Shown piece by piece: positions 44,648 to 53,161 of a stretch of 64,000 nucleotides of DNA; positions within the stretch are counted from its first letter, which is position 1, and each line of letters begins with the position of its first letter. The position numbers and the translations under genes are program-made. Location: contig JBBPYC010000075.1 of the NCBI GenBank assembly GCA_038200275.1, forward strand, positions 1-64,000. Direction: 5' to 3'. The notes under the pieces were generated by a model. The model had not been told where the DNA came from, did no database searches, and saw only the letters and a program-made list of their open reading frames with translations. Source of the DNA: JBBPYC01 sp038200275. GTDB taxonomy: Bacteria; Pseudomonadota; Gammaproteobacteria; Burkholderiales; Burkholderiaceae_C.

Positions 44648-46633
44648 TCAACCCTGCAGCAACAACGCTTCCGCGCGCGCCATCGTTTCGGCCTTGCCGG
44701 ACAGCACCAGTGTGTCCCCGCTGGCCAGCACCGGCGCGTCGGCCAAGGCGACTTGCCGGCCGTTGCTGCGTCGCAGGCTGATCACGCGGACCCCGGTTGC
44801 ATCCAGTTCCAGTTTCGAAAGCGACTGGCCGACCGCGCGCGCCTCATGCGGCAACGTAATGCTGCCCAGTCGCTCGGTCTCGACCTCATCGGCGCCGTCG
44901 TCGTCGGCGCCGTGGAAGTAACCGCGCAACAGGTCATAGCGGCCGTCGCGCTGGTCCTGCACGAGGCGGATGACGCGTCGCATCGGTACCCCAACCAGAG
45001 CGAGCGCGTGGCTGGCCAGCATCAGCGAGCCTTCGATCAATTCCGGCACCACCTCAGTCGCGCCGGCCACCCGCAGCTTCTCCAGATCGCGGTCGTCCTG
45101 CGTGCGCACAATCACTGGGACCTGGGGCGCATGGGACCGCACATGATCGAGCACCTTGAGTGCGCCCGGCGTATCCAGATAGGTCACCACCACCGCACTG
45201 GCCCGGCTCAACCCGGCCGCCATCAGCGCCTGCAGCCGCGACGCATCGCCATACACCACCGAGTCGCCGGCGGCGGCTGCGTTGCGCACCCGGTCCGGAT
45301 CCAGGTCGAGCGCGAGATACGGGATCTTCTCGCGCTCCAGCATGCGCGCCAGGTTCTGGCCGCAGCGGCCATAGCCGCAGATGATCACGTGCTTGTCCGC
45401 GTTGATCGACTTGCGCGCGATCGATGTCGTTTGCAGCGCCTGCTGCAGCCATTCGCTGGCCACCAGCTTCAATACGATGCTGTTGGTGTACATGATGATG
45501 AACGGCGTGGCCAGCATCGACAGCACCATGCTGGCCAGGATGGGGCTCAGCTGGTCCGGCGTGATCAACCCGTTCTGACCGCCCAGCGTCAGCAGCACGA
45601 AACCGAATTCACCGGCTTGCGCAAGATACAGCCCGGTGCGCAGCGAAACGCCTTCGGTCGCGCCAAACCAGCGCGCCAGCACCGTCACGATCACCAGCTT
45701 GTAGAACACCGGCACGGTCAGCAGCAACAGCACCAGCGGCCAGCGTTCCAGCGCGATGCGCCAGTCCAGCAGCATCCCGATCGAGATGAAGAACAGTCCC
45801 AGCAACACGTCATGAAACGGCCGGATGTCCGCTTCCACCTGGTGCTTGAACTCGGTTTCCGAGATCAGCATGCCGGCGATGAATGCGCCAAGCGCCAAGC
45901 TCAAGCCCGCGAGTTCGGTCAGCCACGCCAGCCCCAGCGTGATCAGCAACAGGTTCAGGATGAACAGCTCTTCGCTGCGCCGGCGCGCCACCACGGTCAG
46001 CCAGCGGCGCATCAACTGACGGCCACCGACGAACAGCAAGGTGATCATGACCGCGGCTTTCACCGAGGCCAGCCCGACCGCCAGCAGCAGCGCTTCGGGT
46101 GGCGAGCTGAGCGCCGGGATCAGCACCAACAGCGGCACCACCGCCAGGTCCTGGAACAGCAATACACCCATCACGCGCTTGCCGTGCTCACTGTCGAGCT
46201 CCAGCCGTTCGGCCATCAGCTTGACGACGATCGCGGTGCTGCTCATGGTCAGGGCACCGGACAGCATCAACGCCGATTGCCAGGTCATGTTCCACAGATG
46301 CGGCGCAAGGTAGGCCAGCAACAGCGATGCTGCCGTCGCTGCAAGCATCGTCACACCCACCTGCGACAACCCCAGCCCGAACACGAAACTGCGCATCGCA
46401 CGCAGCTTGCCCAAGTTGAACTCAAGTCCGATCACGAACATCAGGAACACCACGCCGAACTCGGCCAGGTGCTTGACGCCTTCCACATTCTTTGCCAGCG
46501 CCAATGCATTCGGCCCGATCAACACACCGACCACCAGATAGCCCAGCATCGGTGGCAGCTTGATGCTGCGGCAGACCACCACGCCGATCACTGCGGCCAG
46601 CAGATACATCAGCGTGAGTTCGAGCGAGTCCAT
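44648..46633 (-). CDS. CPA2 monovalent cation:proton antiporter (KefC-like)
   Basis: 661 residues. About 1-380 are a 12-13 span Na+/H+-exchanger domain (MSSTAIVVKLMAERLELDSEHGKRVMGVLLFQDLAVVP and GAFIAGMLISETEFKHQVEADIRPFHDVLLGLFFISIGM). About 400-530 are a TrkA-N domain (CGYGRCGQNLARMLE, GDASRLQALMAAG), followed by a TrkA-C domain at the C-terminus (about 575-655). It is likely a potassium efflux or pH-linked antiporter gated by NAD(H) or glutathione adducts. Divergent from kdsD, a usual pairing. Ion specificity not determined. Confidence 0.92.
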   Translation of the reverse strand: MDSLELTLMYLLAAVIGVVVCRSIKLPPMLGYLVVGVLIGPNALALAKNVEGVKHLAEFGVVFLMFVIGLEFNLGKLRAMRSFVFGLGLSQVGVTMLAATAASLLLAYLAPHLWNMTWQSALMLSGALTMSSTAIVVKLMAERLELDSEHGKRVMGVLLFQDLAVVPLLVLIPALSSPPEALLLAVGLASVKAAVMITLLFVGGRQLMRRWLTVVARRRSEELFILNLLLITLGLAWLTELAGLSLALGAFIAGMLISETEFKHQVEADIRPFHDVLLGLFFISIGMLLDWRIALERWPLVLLLLTVPVFYKLVIVTVLARWFGATEGVSLRTGLYLAQAGEFGFVLLTLGGQNGLITPDQLSPILASMVLSMLATPFIIMYTNSIVLKLVASEWLQQALQTTSIARKSINADKHVIICGYGRCGQNLARMLEREKIPYLALDLDPDRVRNAAAAGDSVVYGDASRLQALMAAGLSRASAVVVTYLDTPGALKVLDHVRSHAPQVPVIVRTQDDRDLEKLRVAGATEVVPELIEGSLMLASHALALVGVPMRRVIRLVQDQRDGRYDLLRGYFHGADDDGADEVETERLGSITLPHEARAVGQSLSKLELDATGVRVISLRRSNGRQVALADAPVLASGDTLVLSGKAETMARAEALLLQG

Positions 46634-46714
46634 GGGGTTGGATCCTAGCTCGGCCGCCCGGCAACGCGCATCGTGGCAATCCCTCGCGGACGGTGGCCCG
46701 ATGCGTCCGCTCGA

Positions 46715-46720
46715 TAGAAT
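46715..46720 (+). promoter_or_regulatory. Putative -10 box of kdsD
   Basis: TAGAAT at 46715-46720 ends eight bases before the kdsD ATG (46729). If used, transcription would start at or almost at the ATG, giving a leaderless or nearly leaderless message. No -35 match is visible at the right distance. Confidence 0.3.
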
Positions 46721-46728
46721 CGCAGCCC

Positions 46729-47706
46729 ATGACTTTCGATGCCTTGCGGGCGCTCAAACTCGCCCGCGATACGCTCGACATCGAGGCCGCCGCCGTGCTC
46801 GGGCTCAAAGTCCAGCTTGGCAGCGCGTTTGCCAAAGCAGTCGAGCGAATGCTCGATGTGCGCGGCCGGGTGGTGGTGATGGGCATGGGCAAGAGCGGCC
46901 ACATCGGCCGCAAGATCGCGGCCACGTTGTCATCCACCGGCACACCGGCGATGTTCGTGCACCCGGCCGAAGCCAGCCACGGCGACTTGGGCACGATCCA
47001 GCCGACCGACATCGTGCTGGCCATCTCCAACAGCGGTGAAGTCGAGGAGCTCAGCGCGCTGCTGCCGCTGATCAAGCGGCTCGGCGCGCCATTGATCGCG
47101 ATGACTGGCCGGCCTGGCTCGACGCTCGCCCGTCACGCCGATCTGACCTTGCACACTGGCGTCGAGAAGGAAGCCTGCCCGTTGAATCTTGCACCCACGG
47201 CCAGCACCACCGCGCAACTTGCGCTGGGCGATGCGCTTGCGGTGGCGCTGCTCGACGCGCGCGGCTTTCGTGCGGAAGACTTCGCACGCTCGCACCCGGG
47301 CGGCGCCTTGGGGCGCAAGCTGCTCACGCACGTCGGTGACGTGATGCGCTCCGGCGCCGCGGTGCCGCGCGTGCTGCCGCACGCAACGTTCAGCGAGCTG
47401 ATGCATGAGATGAGCCGCAAGGGCCTGGGCGCCTCGGCCGTTGTCGATGCAGAAGGCCGGTTGCTCGGCATCTTCACCGACGGCGATCTGCGCCGGCTGG
47501 TGGAAGGCGGCGGCGACCTGCGCACGCTGACTGCCGAGCAAGTGATGCATGCGAACCCGCGCACCGTGACCTCGACTGCGCTCGCGGTGGAGGCGGCGGG
47601 GTCGATGGAACAAGACAGCATCACCTGCGTGTTGGTGGTGGACGAGGCCGGGCGGCTGATCGGCGCGCTCAACAGCAACGACTTGATGCGGTCGAAGGTG
47701 ATATGA
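46729..47706 (+). CDS. kdsD: D-arabinose-5-phosphate isomerase
   Basis: 325 residues from ATG 46729. An SIS domain (about 25-190) holds the motifs VVVMGMGKSGHIGRKIAATLSSTGTPA, HGDLGTIQPTDIVLAISNSGEVEEL and SHPGGALGRKLLTHV. It is followed by two CBS domains (about 200-325). It isomerises ribulose-5-phosphate to arabinose-5-phosphate for KDO synthesis. Followed after 157 bases, including a dispersed repeat, by kdsC. Confidence 0.95.
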   Translation: MTFDALRALKLARDTLDIEAAAVLGLKVQLGSAFAKAVERMLDVRGRVVVMGMGKSGHIGRKIAATLSSTGTPAMFVHPAEASHGDLGTIQPTDIVLAISNSGEVEELSALLPLIKRLGAPLIAMTGRPGSTLARHADLTLHTGVEKEACPLNLAPTASTTAQLALGDALAVALLDARGFRAEDFARSHPGGALGRKLLTHVGDVMRSGAAVPRVLPHATFSELMHEMSRKGLGASAVVDAEGRLLGIFTDGDLRRLVEGGGDLRTLTAEQVMHANPRTVTSTALAVEAAGSMEQDSITCVLVVDEAGRLIGALNSNDLMRSKVI

Positions 47707-47714
47707 GATTTACC

Positions 47715-47814
47715 TCCGGCCTTCGCTCTCCTTGGTCGGCTCCCGGCTACCCCCTTGCCAGGGGCGGCGCTTGCGGCCTGGCGGAGCCAGCTCCGCGGCC
47801 CCTGCTGGGATTGC
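47715..47814 (+). repeat. Dispersed intergenic repeat, copy B
   Basis: Begins about ten bases after the kdsD stop. Its blocks match copy A in order and spacing. A CCCC/GGGG hairpin with a TTGCCA loop occupies the place of the AACC-loop hairpin of copy A, and GCGGAG/CTCCGC (about 47781-47796) can form another. The copy sits inside the kdsD-kdsC gap of a probable operon. Confidence 0.8.
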
Positions 47815-47863
47815 GCGCACTGGTTTTAGTCGTTGGTAGCGGCGGGTGCGCTGAGTTGTCGAT

Positions 47864-48454
47864 ATGAGCCTGTTGCCTACCGATGGCGTCACGCCTGCAA
47901 TTGGCTTCGCTCCGGAGCTTTTGCTGATCGCACAAGGCGTGAAGGTCGCGATCTTCGATGTCGACGGCGTGCTGACCGATGGCGGTTTGTACTTTGCAGA
48001 GAACGCCGATGACGACGGCGTGCGCGAATCGATCAAACGTTTTCACATCCTCGACGGCCAGGGTCTGAAGCTGCTGCAGCAAGCCGACATCACACCGGTC
48101 ATCGTGACCGGGCGGGACTCGAAGCCGCTGCGCACACGGCTGGCGCAGCTCGGCATCGACGCGCATGCGTGCTTTGGCGTGAGTGACAAGCGCGCAGCCG
48201 TTGAGAGCGTGCTTGCGACGCTGGGACTGGACTGGCGGGTAGCCGCTGCGATGGGCGACGACTGGCCGGACCTGCCGGTGCTGCGTCGCTGCGCGTTCGG
48301 CTGCGCGCCGCCGGGTGCGCACATCGAAGTGCGCGCGGCAGCGCAGTATGTGACCCGGGCCGCAGCCGGCCACGGCGCCGCGCGCGAGTTCTGCGATTTG
48401 CTGCTGGTCGCATCGGGCCACTATGCGCGGCTGCTTGCGGAGCACGCACGGTGA
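47864..48454 (+). CDS. kdsC: 3-deoxy-D-manno-octulosonate 8-phosphate phosphatase
   Basis: 196 residues of the HAD superfamily, C0 type without cap: motif I VAIFDVDGVLTDGG, motif II VIVTGRDS, motif III Lys in SDKRAAVE and motif IV MGDDWPDLPVL. It removes phosphate from KDO-8-phosphate. The first 25 residues are an extension before the core. The stop overlaps the lptC GTG start by four bases. Confidence 0.95.
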   Translation: MSLLPTDGVTPAIGFAPELLLIAQGVKVAIFDVDGVLTDGGLYFAENADDDGVRESIKRFHILDGQGLKLLQQADITPVIVTGRDSKPLRTRLAQLGIDAHACFGVSDKRAAVESVLATLGLDWRVAAAMGDDWPDLPVLRRCAFGCAPPGAHIEVRAAAQYVTRAAAGHGAAREFCDLLLVASGHYARLLAEHAR

Positions 48455-49119
48455 CAGGGATGCTGCGCCGCGGCTGGCATCGGCTGTCGATTTATCTACC
48501 GATCATCCTGATGGCGCTCGCGGCCTTGGGCACTTGGCAACTTGTGCGAAACAGCGTGCTGCCCGGTGCGGAGCGGCCCGCCCAAGCGGCCACGCATGAG
48601 CCGGACTATTTCATGCGCGACTTCTCGGTCCGCTCGTTCGACGTCGCTGGCAAACTGCAAAGCGAGATCATCGGCACCGACGCGCGCCATTATCCGGACA
48701 CCGACACGCTCGAAGTCGACGCCGCACGCATGCGCTCGATCAACGCCGAAGGCACCGAGATGCGCGCCACTGCCAACCGTGCCGTCTCCAACGCAGATGC
48801 CTCCGAGGTCCAACTGTTCGGCAACGCTGTGGTGGTGCGCGATGCGGTCCAGGGCCCGGTTGGCCAAGTGCAAGACCGCATGGAATTCAGGAGTGAGTTC
48901 CTGCACACGTTCGTGAATTTCGAACGGGTGCGCTCGCACCTGCCGGTGGTGCTCACACGCGGCCTAGACCGCTTCACCGGCAGTGCGATGGAATACGACA
49001 ACCTGGAGCGGGTGCTGGATCTGACTGGCTCGGTTACCGGCTTTTTGGTGCCGACCAAGCGTTCTGGCACCGACGATGCCAAGCGCAGCAGCAACAGCAA
49101 AGGCACGGCGCCCGGGTGA
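48451..49119 (+). CDS. lptC: LPS export ABC transporter periplasmic protein LptC
   Basis: 222 residues. A single N-terminal membrane anchor (about 12-33, LSIYLPIILMALAALGTWQLV) is followed by a periplasmic beta-jellyroll (about 50-190), with YFMRDFSVRSFDVAGKL and YDNLERVLDLTGSV typical of LptC. It carries LPS from LptFGB to LptA. The start is GTG at 48451, overlapping kdsC; an ATG at 48460 is in frame. The expected lptA and lptB do not follow; the stop overlaps an SDR gene instead. Confidence 0.9.
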   Translation: MTGMLRRGWHRLSIYLPIILMALAALGTWQLVRNSVLPGAERPAQAATHEPDYFMRDFSVRSFDVAGKLQSEIIGTDARHYPDTDTLEVDAARMRSINAEGTEMRATANRAVSNADASEVQLFGNAVVVRDAVQGPVGQVQDRMEFRSEFLHTFVNFERVRSHLPVVLTRGLDRFTGSAMEYDNLERVLDLTGSVTGFLVPTKRSGTDDAKRSSNSKGTAPG

Positions 49120-49892
49120 GTCGCCTTGCCTTCATCACCGGCGCGTCGAGCGGCATTGGCCAGGCACTGGCGTTGCGCTGCTACAGCCAGGGCTATGACC
49201 TCGCGCTGTCGGGACGGCGGGTGGACGAGATCGAGCGCTGGACGGCGGCTGCCGGGCTTGCGCAAAACCGCTTCGCCATCTACCAGGCCGACGTGGCGCA
49301 GATTGACCAGATCGTGGAAGCCGGAACCCGCTGCATTGCAGCGCAAGGTTTGCCCGACGTGGTTGTCGCCAACGCGGGCATCAGCGTCGCAGTCGACACC
49401 GGGAGGCGGTCTGACCTTGATGCAGTGGCGCGCACCTTGGCCACCAACGTAACTGGGCTGGCCGCCACGTTTCAGCCGTTCGTTGCGCTCATGCGCGCGC
49501 GCGGCACTGGCCGGCTGGTCGGCATCGCAAGCGTTGCGGGCATCCGCGGGTTGCCAGGGCACGCCGCCTACTGTGCAAGCAAGGCCGCAGTGATTGCCTA
49601 TTGCGAGAGCCTGCGCGGCGAGTTGAGCAGCGTCGGCGTGCGTGTGGTGACGATCGTGCCGGGCTATATCGACACGCCGCTCACGCGAAAAAACCGTTAC
49701 CCGATGCCATTTTTGATGCCGCCCGATGCGTTCGCCGCCAAGGCGTTGGCGACAATCGAAGCGGGCCGCAGTTACCGCGTGTTGCCGTGGCAAATGGCTG
49801 CAGTGAGCAAGCTGTTGCGGTTGTTGCCCGATCCGCTGCTGGATCGTGTGCTGCGCGGTCAGCCGCGCAAGCAGCGCGACGACGTACCGTAG
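49116..49892 (+). CDS. Short-chain dehydrogenase/reductase (SDR)
   Basis: 258 residues from a GTG at 49116 overlapping the lptC stop by four bases. The cofactor motif FITGASSGIGQALALRC starts the Rossmann fold, VVVANAGISV is the NAG motif, the catalytic Ser region is GIASVAGIRGLPGH, and Tyr/Lys are in AAYCASKAAVIAY. A C-terminal hydrophobic stretch (AAVSKLLRLLPDPLLDRVL) resembles membrane-associated SDRs. The substrate is not known; it may modify a lipid or sugar, but nothing here shows that. Confidence 0.88.
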   Translation: MSRLAFITGASSGIGQALALRCYSQGYDLALSGRRVDEIERWTAAAGLAQNRFAIYQADVAQIDQIVEAGTRCIAAQGLPDVVVANAGISVAVDTGRRSDLDAVARTLATNVTGLAATFQPFVALMRARGTGRLVGIASVAGIRGLPGHAAYCASKAAVIAYCESLRGELSSVGVRVVTIVPGYIDTPLTRKNRYPMPFLMPPDAFAAKALATIEAGRSYRVLPWQMAAVSKLLRLLPDPLLDRVLRGQPRKQRDDVP

Positions 49893-49937
49893 CACCCGCC
49901 GGTTCCGCGGCTCGATCAGAGGCGAAAAACCGGTGGC

Positions 49938-50399
49938 TCAATAGCCGCCGCGGTCGCGACCTCCTCCTCCGTCGCCGCCCCGCCCCCCGCCGCCGCGTGG
50001 ACCGGAGCCGTACGGGCTGCGAAAGCCGCCGTCGTTGCGACCACCACCAGCGCCGCCTTCACCACGACCCCCACCGCCATAGCCGCCTCCGCCGGCGCCA
50101 TCACCCCCCGCGCCGCCGCCGCCGTACCCTCCGGTACGTGGGGCACGCGGCTCCATTGGCCGGGCTTCGTTGACGACGCAGTTGCGCCCACCCAGCGACT
50201 GGCCGTTCATGCCGCCGATGGCCGCTTGGGCCTCTGCGTCACTGCCCATCTCGACGAAACCAAACCCCTTGGAGCGCCCGGTCTCCCGGTCCATCATCAC
50301 CTTCGCACTGGTGACGCCGCCGAATGCGCCGAACGCTTGCTGCAAGTCGCTGTCGCTCACCGAGTACGGCAGGTTGCCGACATAAAGTTTGTTGCCCAT
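49938..50399 (-). CDS. RRM RNA-binding protein with glycine-rich tail
   Basis: 153 residues from ATG 50399, with CAGGAG 11 bases upstream. An RNA-recognition motif covers about 3-80: RNP2 LYVGNLPYSVSD, RNP1 SKGFGFVEM. The tail (about 85-153) is dominated by Gly with Arg, Asp and Tyr, like eukaryotic GRPs and cyanobacterial Rbp proteins. It binds RNA, probably as a cold-shock or RNA-chaperone factor. An AT-rich leader follows on the 5' side. Low-complexity DNA in the tail is codon-repetitive. Confidence 0.92.
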   Translation of the reverse strand: MGNKLYVGNLPYSVSDSDLQQAFGAFGGVTSAKVMMDRETGRSKGFGFVEMGSDAEAQAAIGGMNGQSLGGRNCVVNEARPMEPRAPRTGGYGGGGAGGDGAGGGGYGGGGRGEGGAGGGRNDGGFRSPYGSGPRGGGGRGGDGGGGRDRGGY

Positions 50400-50811
50400 C
50401 TCGCAGGAACTCCTGAAAGCATTTAAAAAACAAATCCGATGTAAACCACGTATGCACGGCAATTATGTGCTGGCTGATCGGAAAAAGGGGCGCTTCAGTA
50501 CCAAGCTACCTGCCTTGGGTTCTCGGCCAAAGTACTTTGTCTGGCCATGCCGTGTTTACATGAATGGCTTGCACCAGACTTGCCGTGATCTGGCACTGCC
50601 GGCTGTCTTGCTTGCCACCGCCCAACCACACTTCACGCTGGCGGCCTCTATGCACGAACGGCCGATTTGCCGACCACGCCTTGACCTTCGGGTGGCTGTG
50701 CGTGGCGGCGTTGTCTCGCGATGCAGTAGACGGCTTTGCGTGATGCAGCACGCGTTTATCCTGATGCGTTTCGGCGCGCCCAGGCAGACACAGGAAAAGC
50801 AGGCACAACTG
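50400..50811. other. Gap between RRM gene and hemolysin-III family gene
   Basis: No convincing gene. The 5' side (50400-50470) is an AT-rich leader of the RRM gene, with a TTTACA-like box on the minus strand. The plus-strand frame leading into the hemolysin-III gene is open from 50389 but has no membrane or conserved sequence before ATG 50812. Confidence 0.5.
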
Positions 50812-51426
50812 ATGTATTACGGCGAACGGTTGAATGCGATCACTCATCTTGTGGCGGCTGCTTTGGCGCTCATTGGCGCGGTGATGCTGGTGGTGCTGGC
50901 CGCACTGGGCGGGGATCCCTGGAAAGTGGTGAGCGTCTCGATCTACGGCTTGACGCTGGTGCTGCTCTACACGTTCTCGGTGCTCTATCACAGCCTGCGT
51001 GGGCGCGCCAAGGGCGTCCTGCAAAGGCTCGACCACCAGAGCATCTACTTGCTGATCGCCGGCAGCTACACACCGTTTTGCCTGGTGACATTGCGTGGCG
51101 TCTGGGGCTGGTCGCTGTTCGGCGTGGTCTGGGGGCTTGCCGTGGTGGGCAGCCTGCAGGAGTTCTGGGCCGACAAGAAACGCATCCTGTCGGTGGTGAT
51201 CTACGTCGTCATGGGATGGGCGGTCGTTGCTGCCCTGGTCCCGCTGCGACAGGCGTTGGGTCCGGCCGGTTTCGCCTGGCTCGTAGCAGGCGGCCTGTTC
51301 TACACCGTCGGGATCGTTTTCTATGCGCTCGACGCCCGCATCAAGCACTTCCACGGCATCTGGCATCTGTTCGTGATGGCCGGCAGTGCCGCCCACTATG
51401 TTGCGATCCTGCGCTATGTGATCTGA
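50812..51426 (+). CDS. Hemolysin III / YqfA-family membrane protein
   Basis: 204 residues from ATG 50812 (MYYGERLNAITH), the usual length for this family. About seven spans, with TFSVLYHS, RLDHQSIYLLIAGSYTPF, and IKHFHGIWHLFVMAGSAAHY carrying the conserved His residues of the PAQR/HlyIII superfamily. The biochemical role is uncertain. The codon upstream region (AGGAAAAGCAGG) provides a ribosome-binding site. Starts further upstream are possible but out of family pattern. Confidence 0.85.
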   Translation: MYYGERLNAITHLVAAALALIGAVMLVVLAALGGDPWKVVSVSIYGLTLVLLYTFSVLYHSLRGRAKGVLQRLDHQSIYLLIAGSYTPFCLVTLRGVWGWSLFGVVWGLAVVGSLQEFWADKKRILSVVIYVVMGWAVVAALVPLRQALGPAGFAWLVAGGLFYTVGIVFYALDARIKHFHGIWHLFVMAGSAAHYVAILRYVI

Positions 51427-51602
51427 GACACATCCGACCTGCTTTCGGTGGACTCTCGCAGCCCCCAAGACGACCGCCCCTGCAGTGCGGGCGGCACGAC
51501 CGGGTCGACCGGAGCAAAAGCGCCTTGAGGCAACACCGGCCGGCGCGGACTTCGCCAGCGTCCGCTGGGTCTTACTCACAGCTCTTTCTAGAATGATCCG
51601 AT

Positions 51603-53108
51603 ATGAGGTTCACGTTGCTATGGGTCTGCTGGCTGACATGTATGTTGGGAGCAACTGCGGGGAATGCGGCGTCGGTCGCCACCGGGGAGCGTGGGCCGGC
51701 TGACAGGGCACCGGTCGTCGTGCTGACCATCGACGGTGCGATCGAGCCGGCTTCGGCCGACCACTTTGCGCGCGGTTTGGCGGCAGCGGTCGAGCAAGGC
51801 GCCCAGTTGCTGGTGTTGCAGCTCGACACGCCGGGCGGGCTGGACCGCTCGATGCGCGCGATCATCAAGCAGGTGCTGGCCTCGCCGATTCCGGTGGCCA
51901 CCTACGTGGCACCCAGCGGCGCGCGTGCGGCCAGCGCGGGCACTTACATCTTGTACGCGAGCCATGTGGCGGCGATGGCACCGGCCACCAATCTGGGCGC
52001 GGCCACGCCAGTCTCGCTGGGCGGCGCGCCGGGGTTGCCATCAGCGCCCAAATCCAATACGCCAGCAGCCCGTGATTCGGCATCTGCACCTGCACCCGGC
52101 GGCAGCGCACAGTCGGCCTCGCCCGCCGCCGATCCGATGACCGCCAAGCGGCTGTCCGATGCCTCCGCCTACATCCGCAGCCTGGCGCAACTGCGCGGCC
52201 GAAATGCCGAATGGGCCGAGCAGGCGGTGCGCGATTCGGTCAGCCTGTCCGCGCAGGAAGCGCTGGAGCAACGTGTGATCGACCTGATCGCGGCTGACCT
52301 GCCCGATCTGCTGCGTCAGCTCGACGGGCGCACGGTGTCCGTGCACGGCGCGTCCGTGCAGCTAAAAACCGCAGAGGCGCCGGTTGTCACGTTCGACGTC
52401 GGCTGGCGCAACGAACTGCTGTCGGTGATCGCGAACCCGAGCTTGGCGCTGATCCTGCTGATGATCGGCGTCTACGGCCTGATCTTCGAGTTTTCCAATC
52501 CTGGCTATCTGCTGCCCGGCGTGGTCGGTGCGATCAGTCTGCTGCTCGGGCTGTTTGCGCTGCAGACTTTGCCGCTGAACTATGCGGGGCTGGCGCTGCT
52601 GGCGCTCGGCATCGGCTTTCTGGTGGCCGAGGCGTTCATACCCAGCTTCGGTGCGCTGGGTCTGGGCGGTATGGTCGCGTTCGCGATCGGCGCGGTGATG
52701 CTGGTGGACCGTGACATGCCTGGTGTGGCCGCCATATCTTATGCGTTGATCGCGGTGGTGACCCTGGTATCCGCCGCGTTCGTGCTGCTGGTGGTGGGCA
52801 TGGCGGCGAAAGCACGGCGGCGGCCGGTCGTCAGCGGCGCGCCGACGTTGCTTGGCCAGAGCGCGCAGCTGGTCGAGTTCGATCCGGCGTGCGGCGAAGG
52901 CTGGGCGCTGCTGGCCGGCGTCAACTGGCGGATCCGCGCTTTGGCCGACGCGCCGCAGCCTGCGGGTGCCCACTGGAGCGAAGGCGCCTGGGTAACGGTG
53001 CGCGCCGTGCGTGGCAACACGCTCGACGTGGTGCTGCTGTCGCTCACAGCCACTCTCGAGCCGCCCATCGATTCCGACCCAGCCGCGCTGACTACGGCGC
53101 GTGTCTGA
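51603..53108 (+). CDS. nfeD: NfeD membrane-bound serine protease
   Basis: 501 residues. A signal peptide (about 1-23) is followed by a ClpP-class protease domain (about 35-250), with TPGGLDRSMRAI, the nucleophile Ser in ARAASAGTYILYA and the Lys base in DPMTAKRLSDA. Four spans (about 275-400) and a soluble OB-like NfeD C-terminal domain (about 420-490) follow. A Pro/Ala/Ser-rich insert lies between the Ser and Lys parts. Such proteases act with the neighbouring SPFH protein at the membrane. Next gene begins 53 bases later. Confidence 0.93.
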   Translation: MRFTLLWVCWLTCMLGATAGNAASVATGERGPADRAPVVVLTIDGAIEPASADHFARGLAAAVEQGAQLLVLQLDTPGGLDRSMRAIIKQVLASPIPVATYVAPSGARAASAGTYILYASHVAAMAPATNLGAATPVSLGGAPGLPSAPKSNTPAARDSASAPAPGGSAQSASPAADPMTAKRLSDASAYIRSLAQLRGRNAEWAEQAVRDSVSLSAQEALEQRVIDLIAADLPDLLRQLDGRTVSVHGASVQLKTAEAPVVTFDVGWRNELLSVIANPSLALILLMIGVYGLIFEFSNPGYLLPGVVGAISLLLGLFALQTLPLNYAGLALLALGIGFLVAEAFIPSFGALGLGGMVAFAIGAVMLVDRDMPGVAAISYALIAVVTLVSAAFVLLVVGMAAKARRRPVVSGAPTLLGQSAQLVEFDPACGEGWALLAGVNWRIRALADAPQPAGAHWSEGAWVTVRAVRGNTLDVVLLSLTATLEPPIDSDPAALTTARV

Positions 53109-53161
53109 CACGGCTGGCCTGACCCGATCAATCAACCCACACCTCAGGAGCTTTTCCACAC

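Noticed and set aside
44753..46648. 631-codon open frame opposite the KefC-like gene
   Set aside because: Gln/His/Arg-rich low-complexity translation complementary to membrane spans; a shadow.
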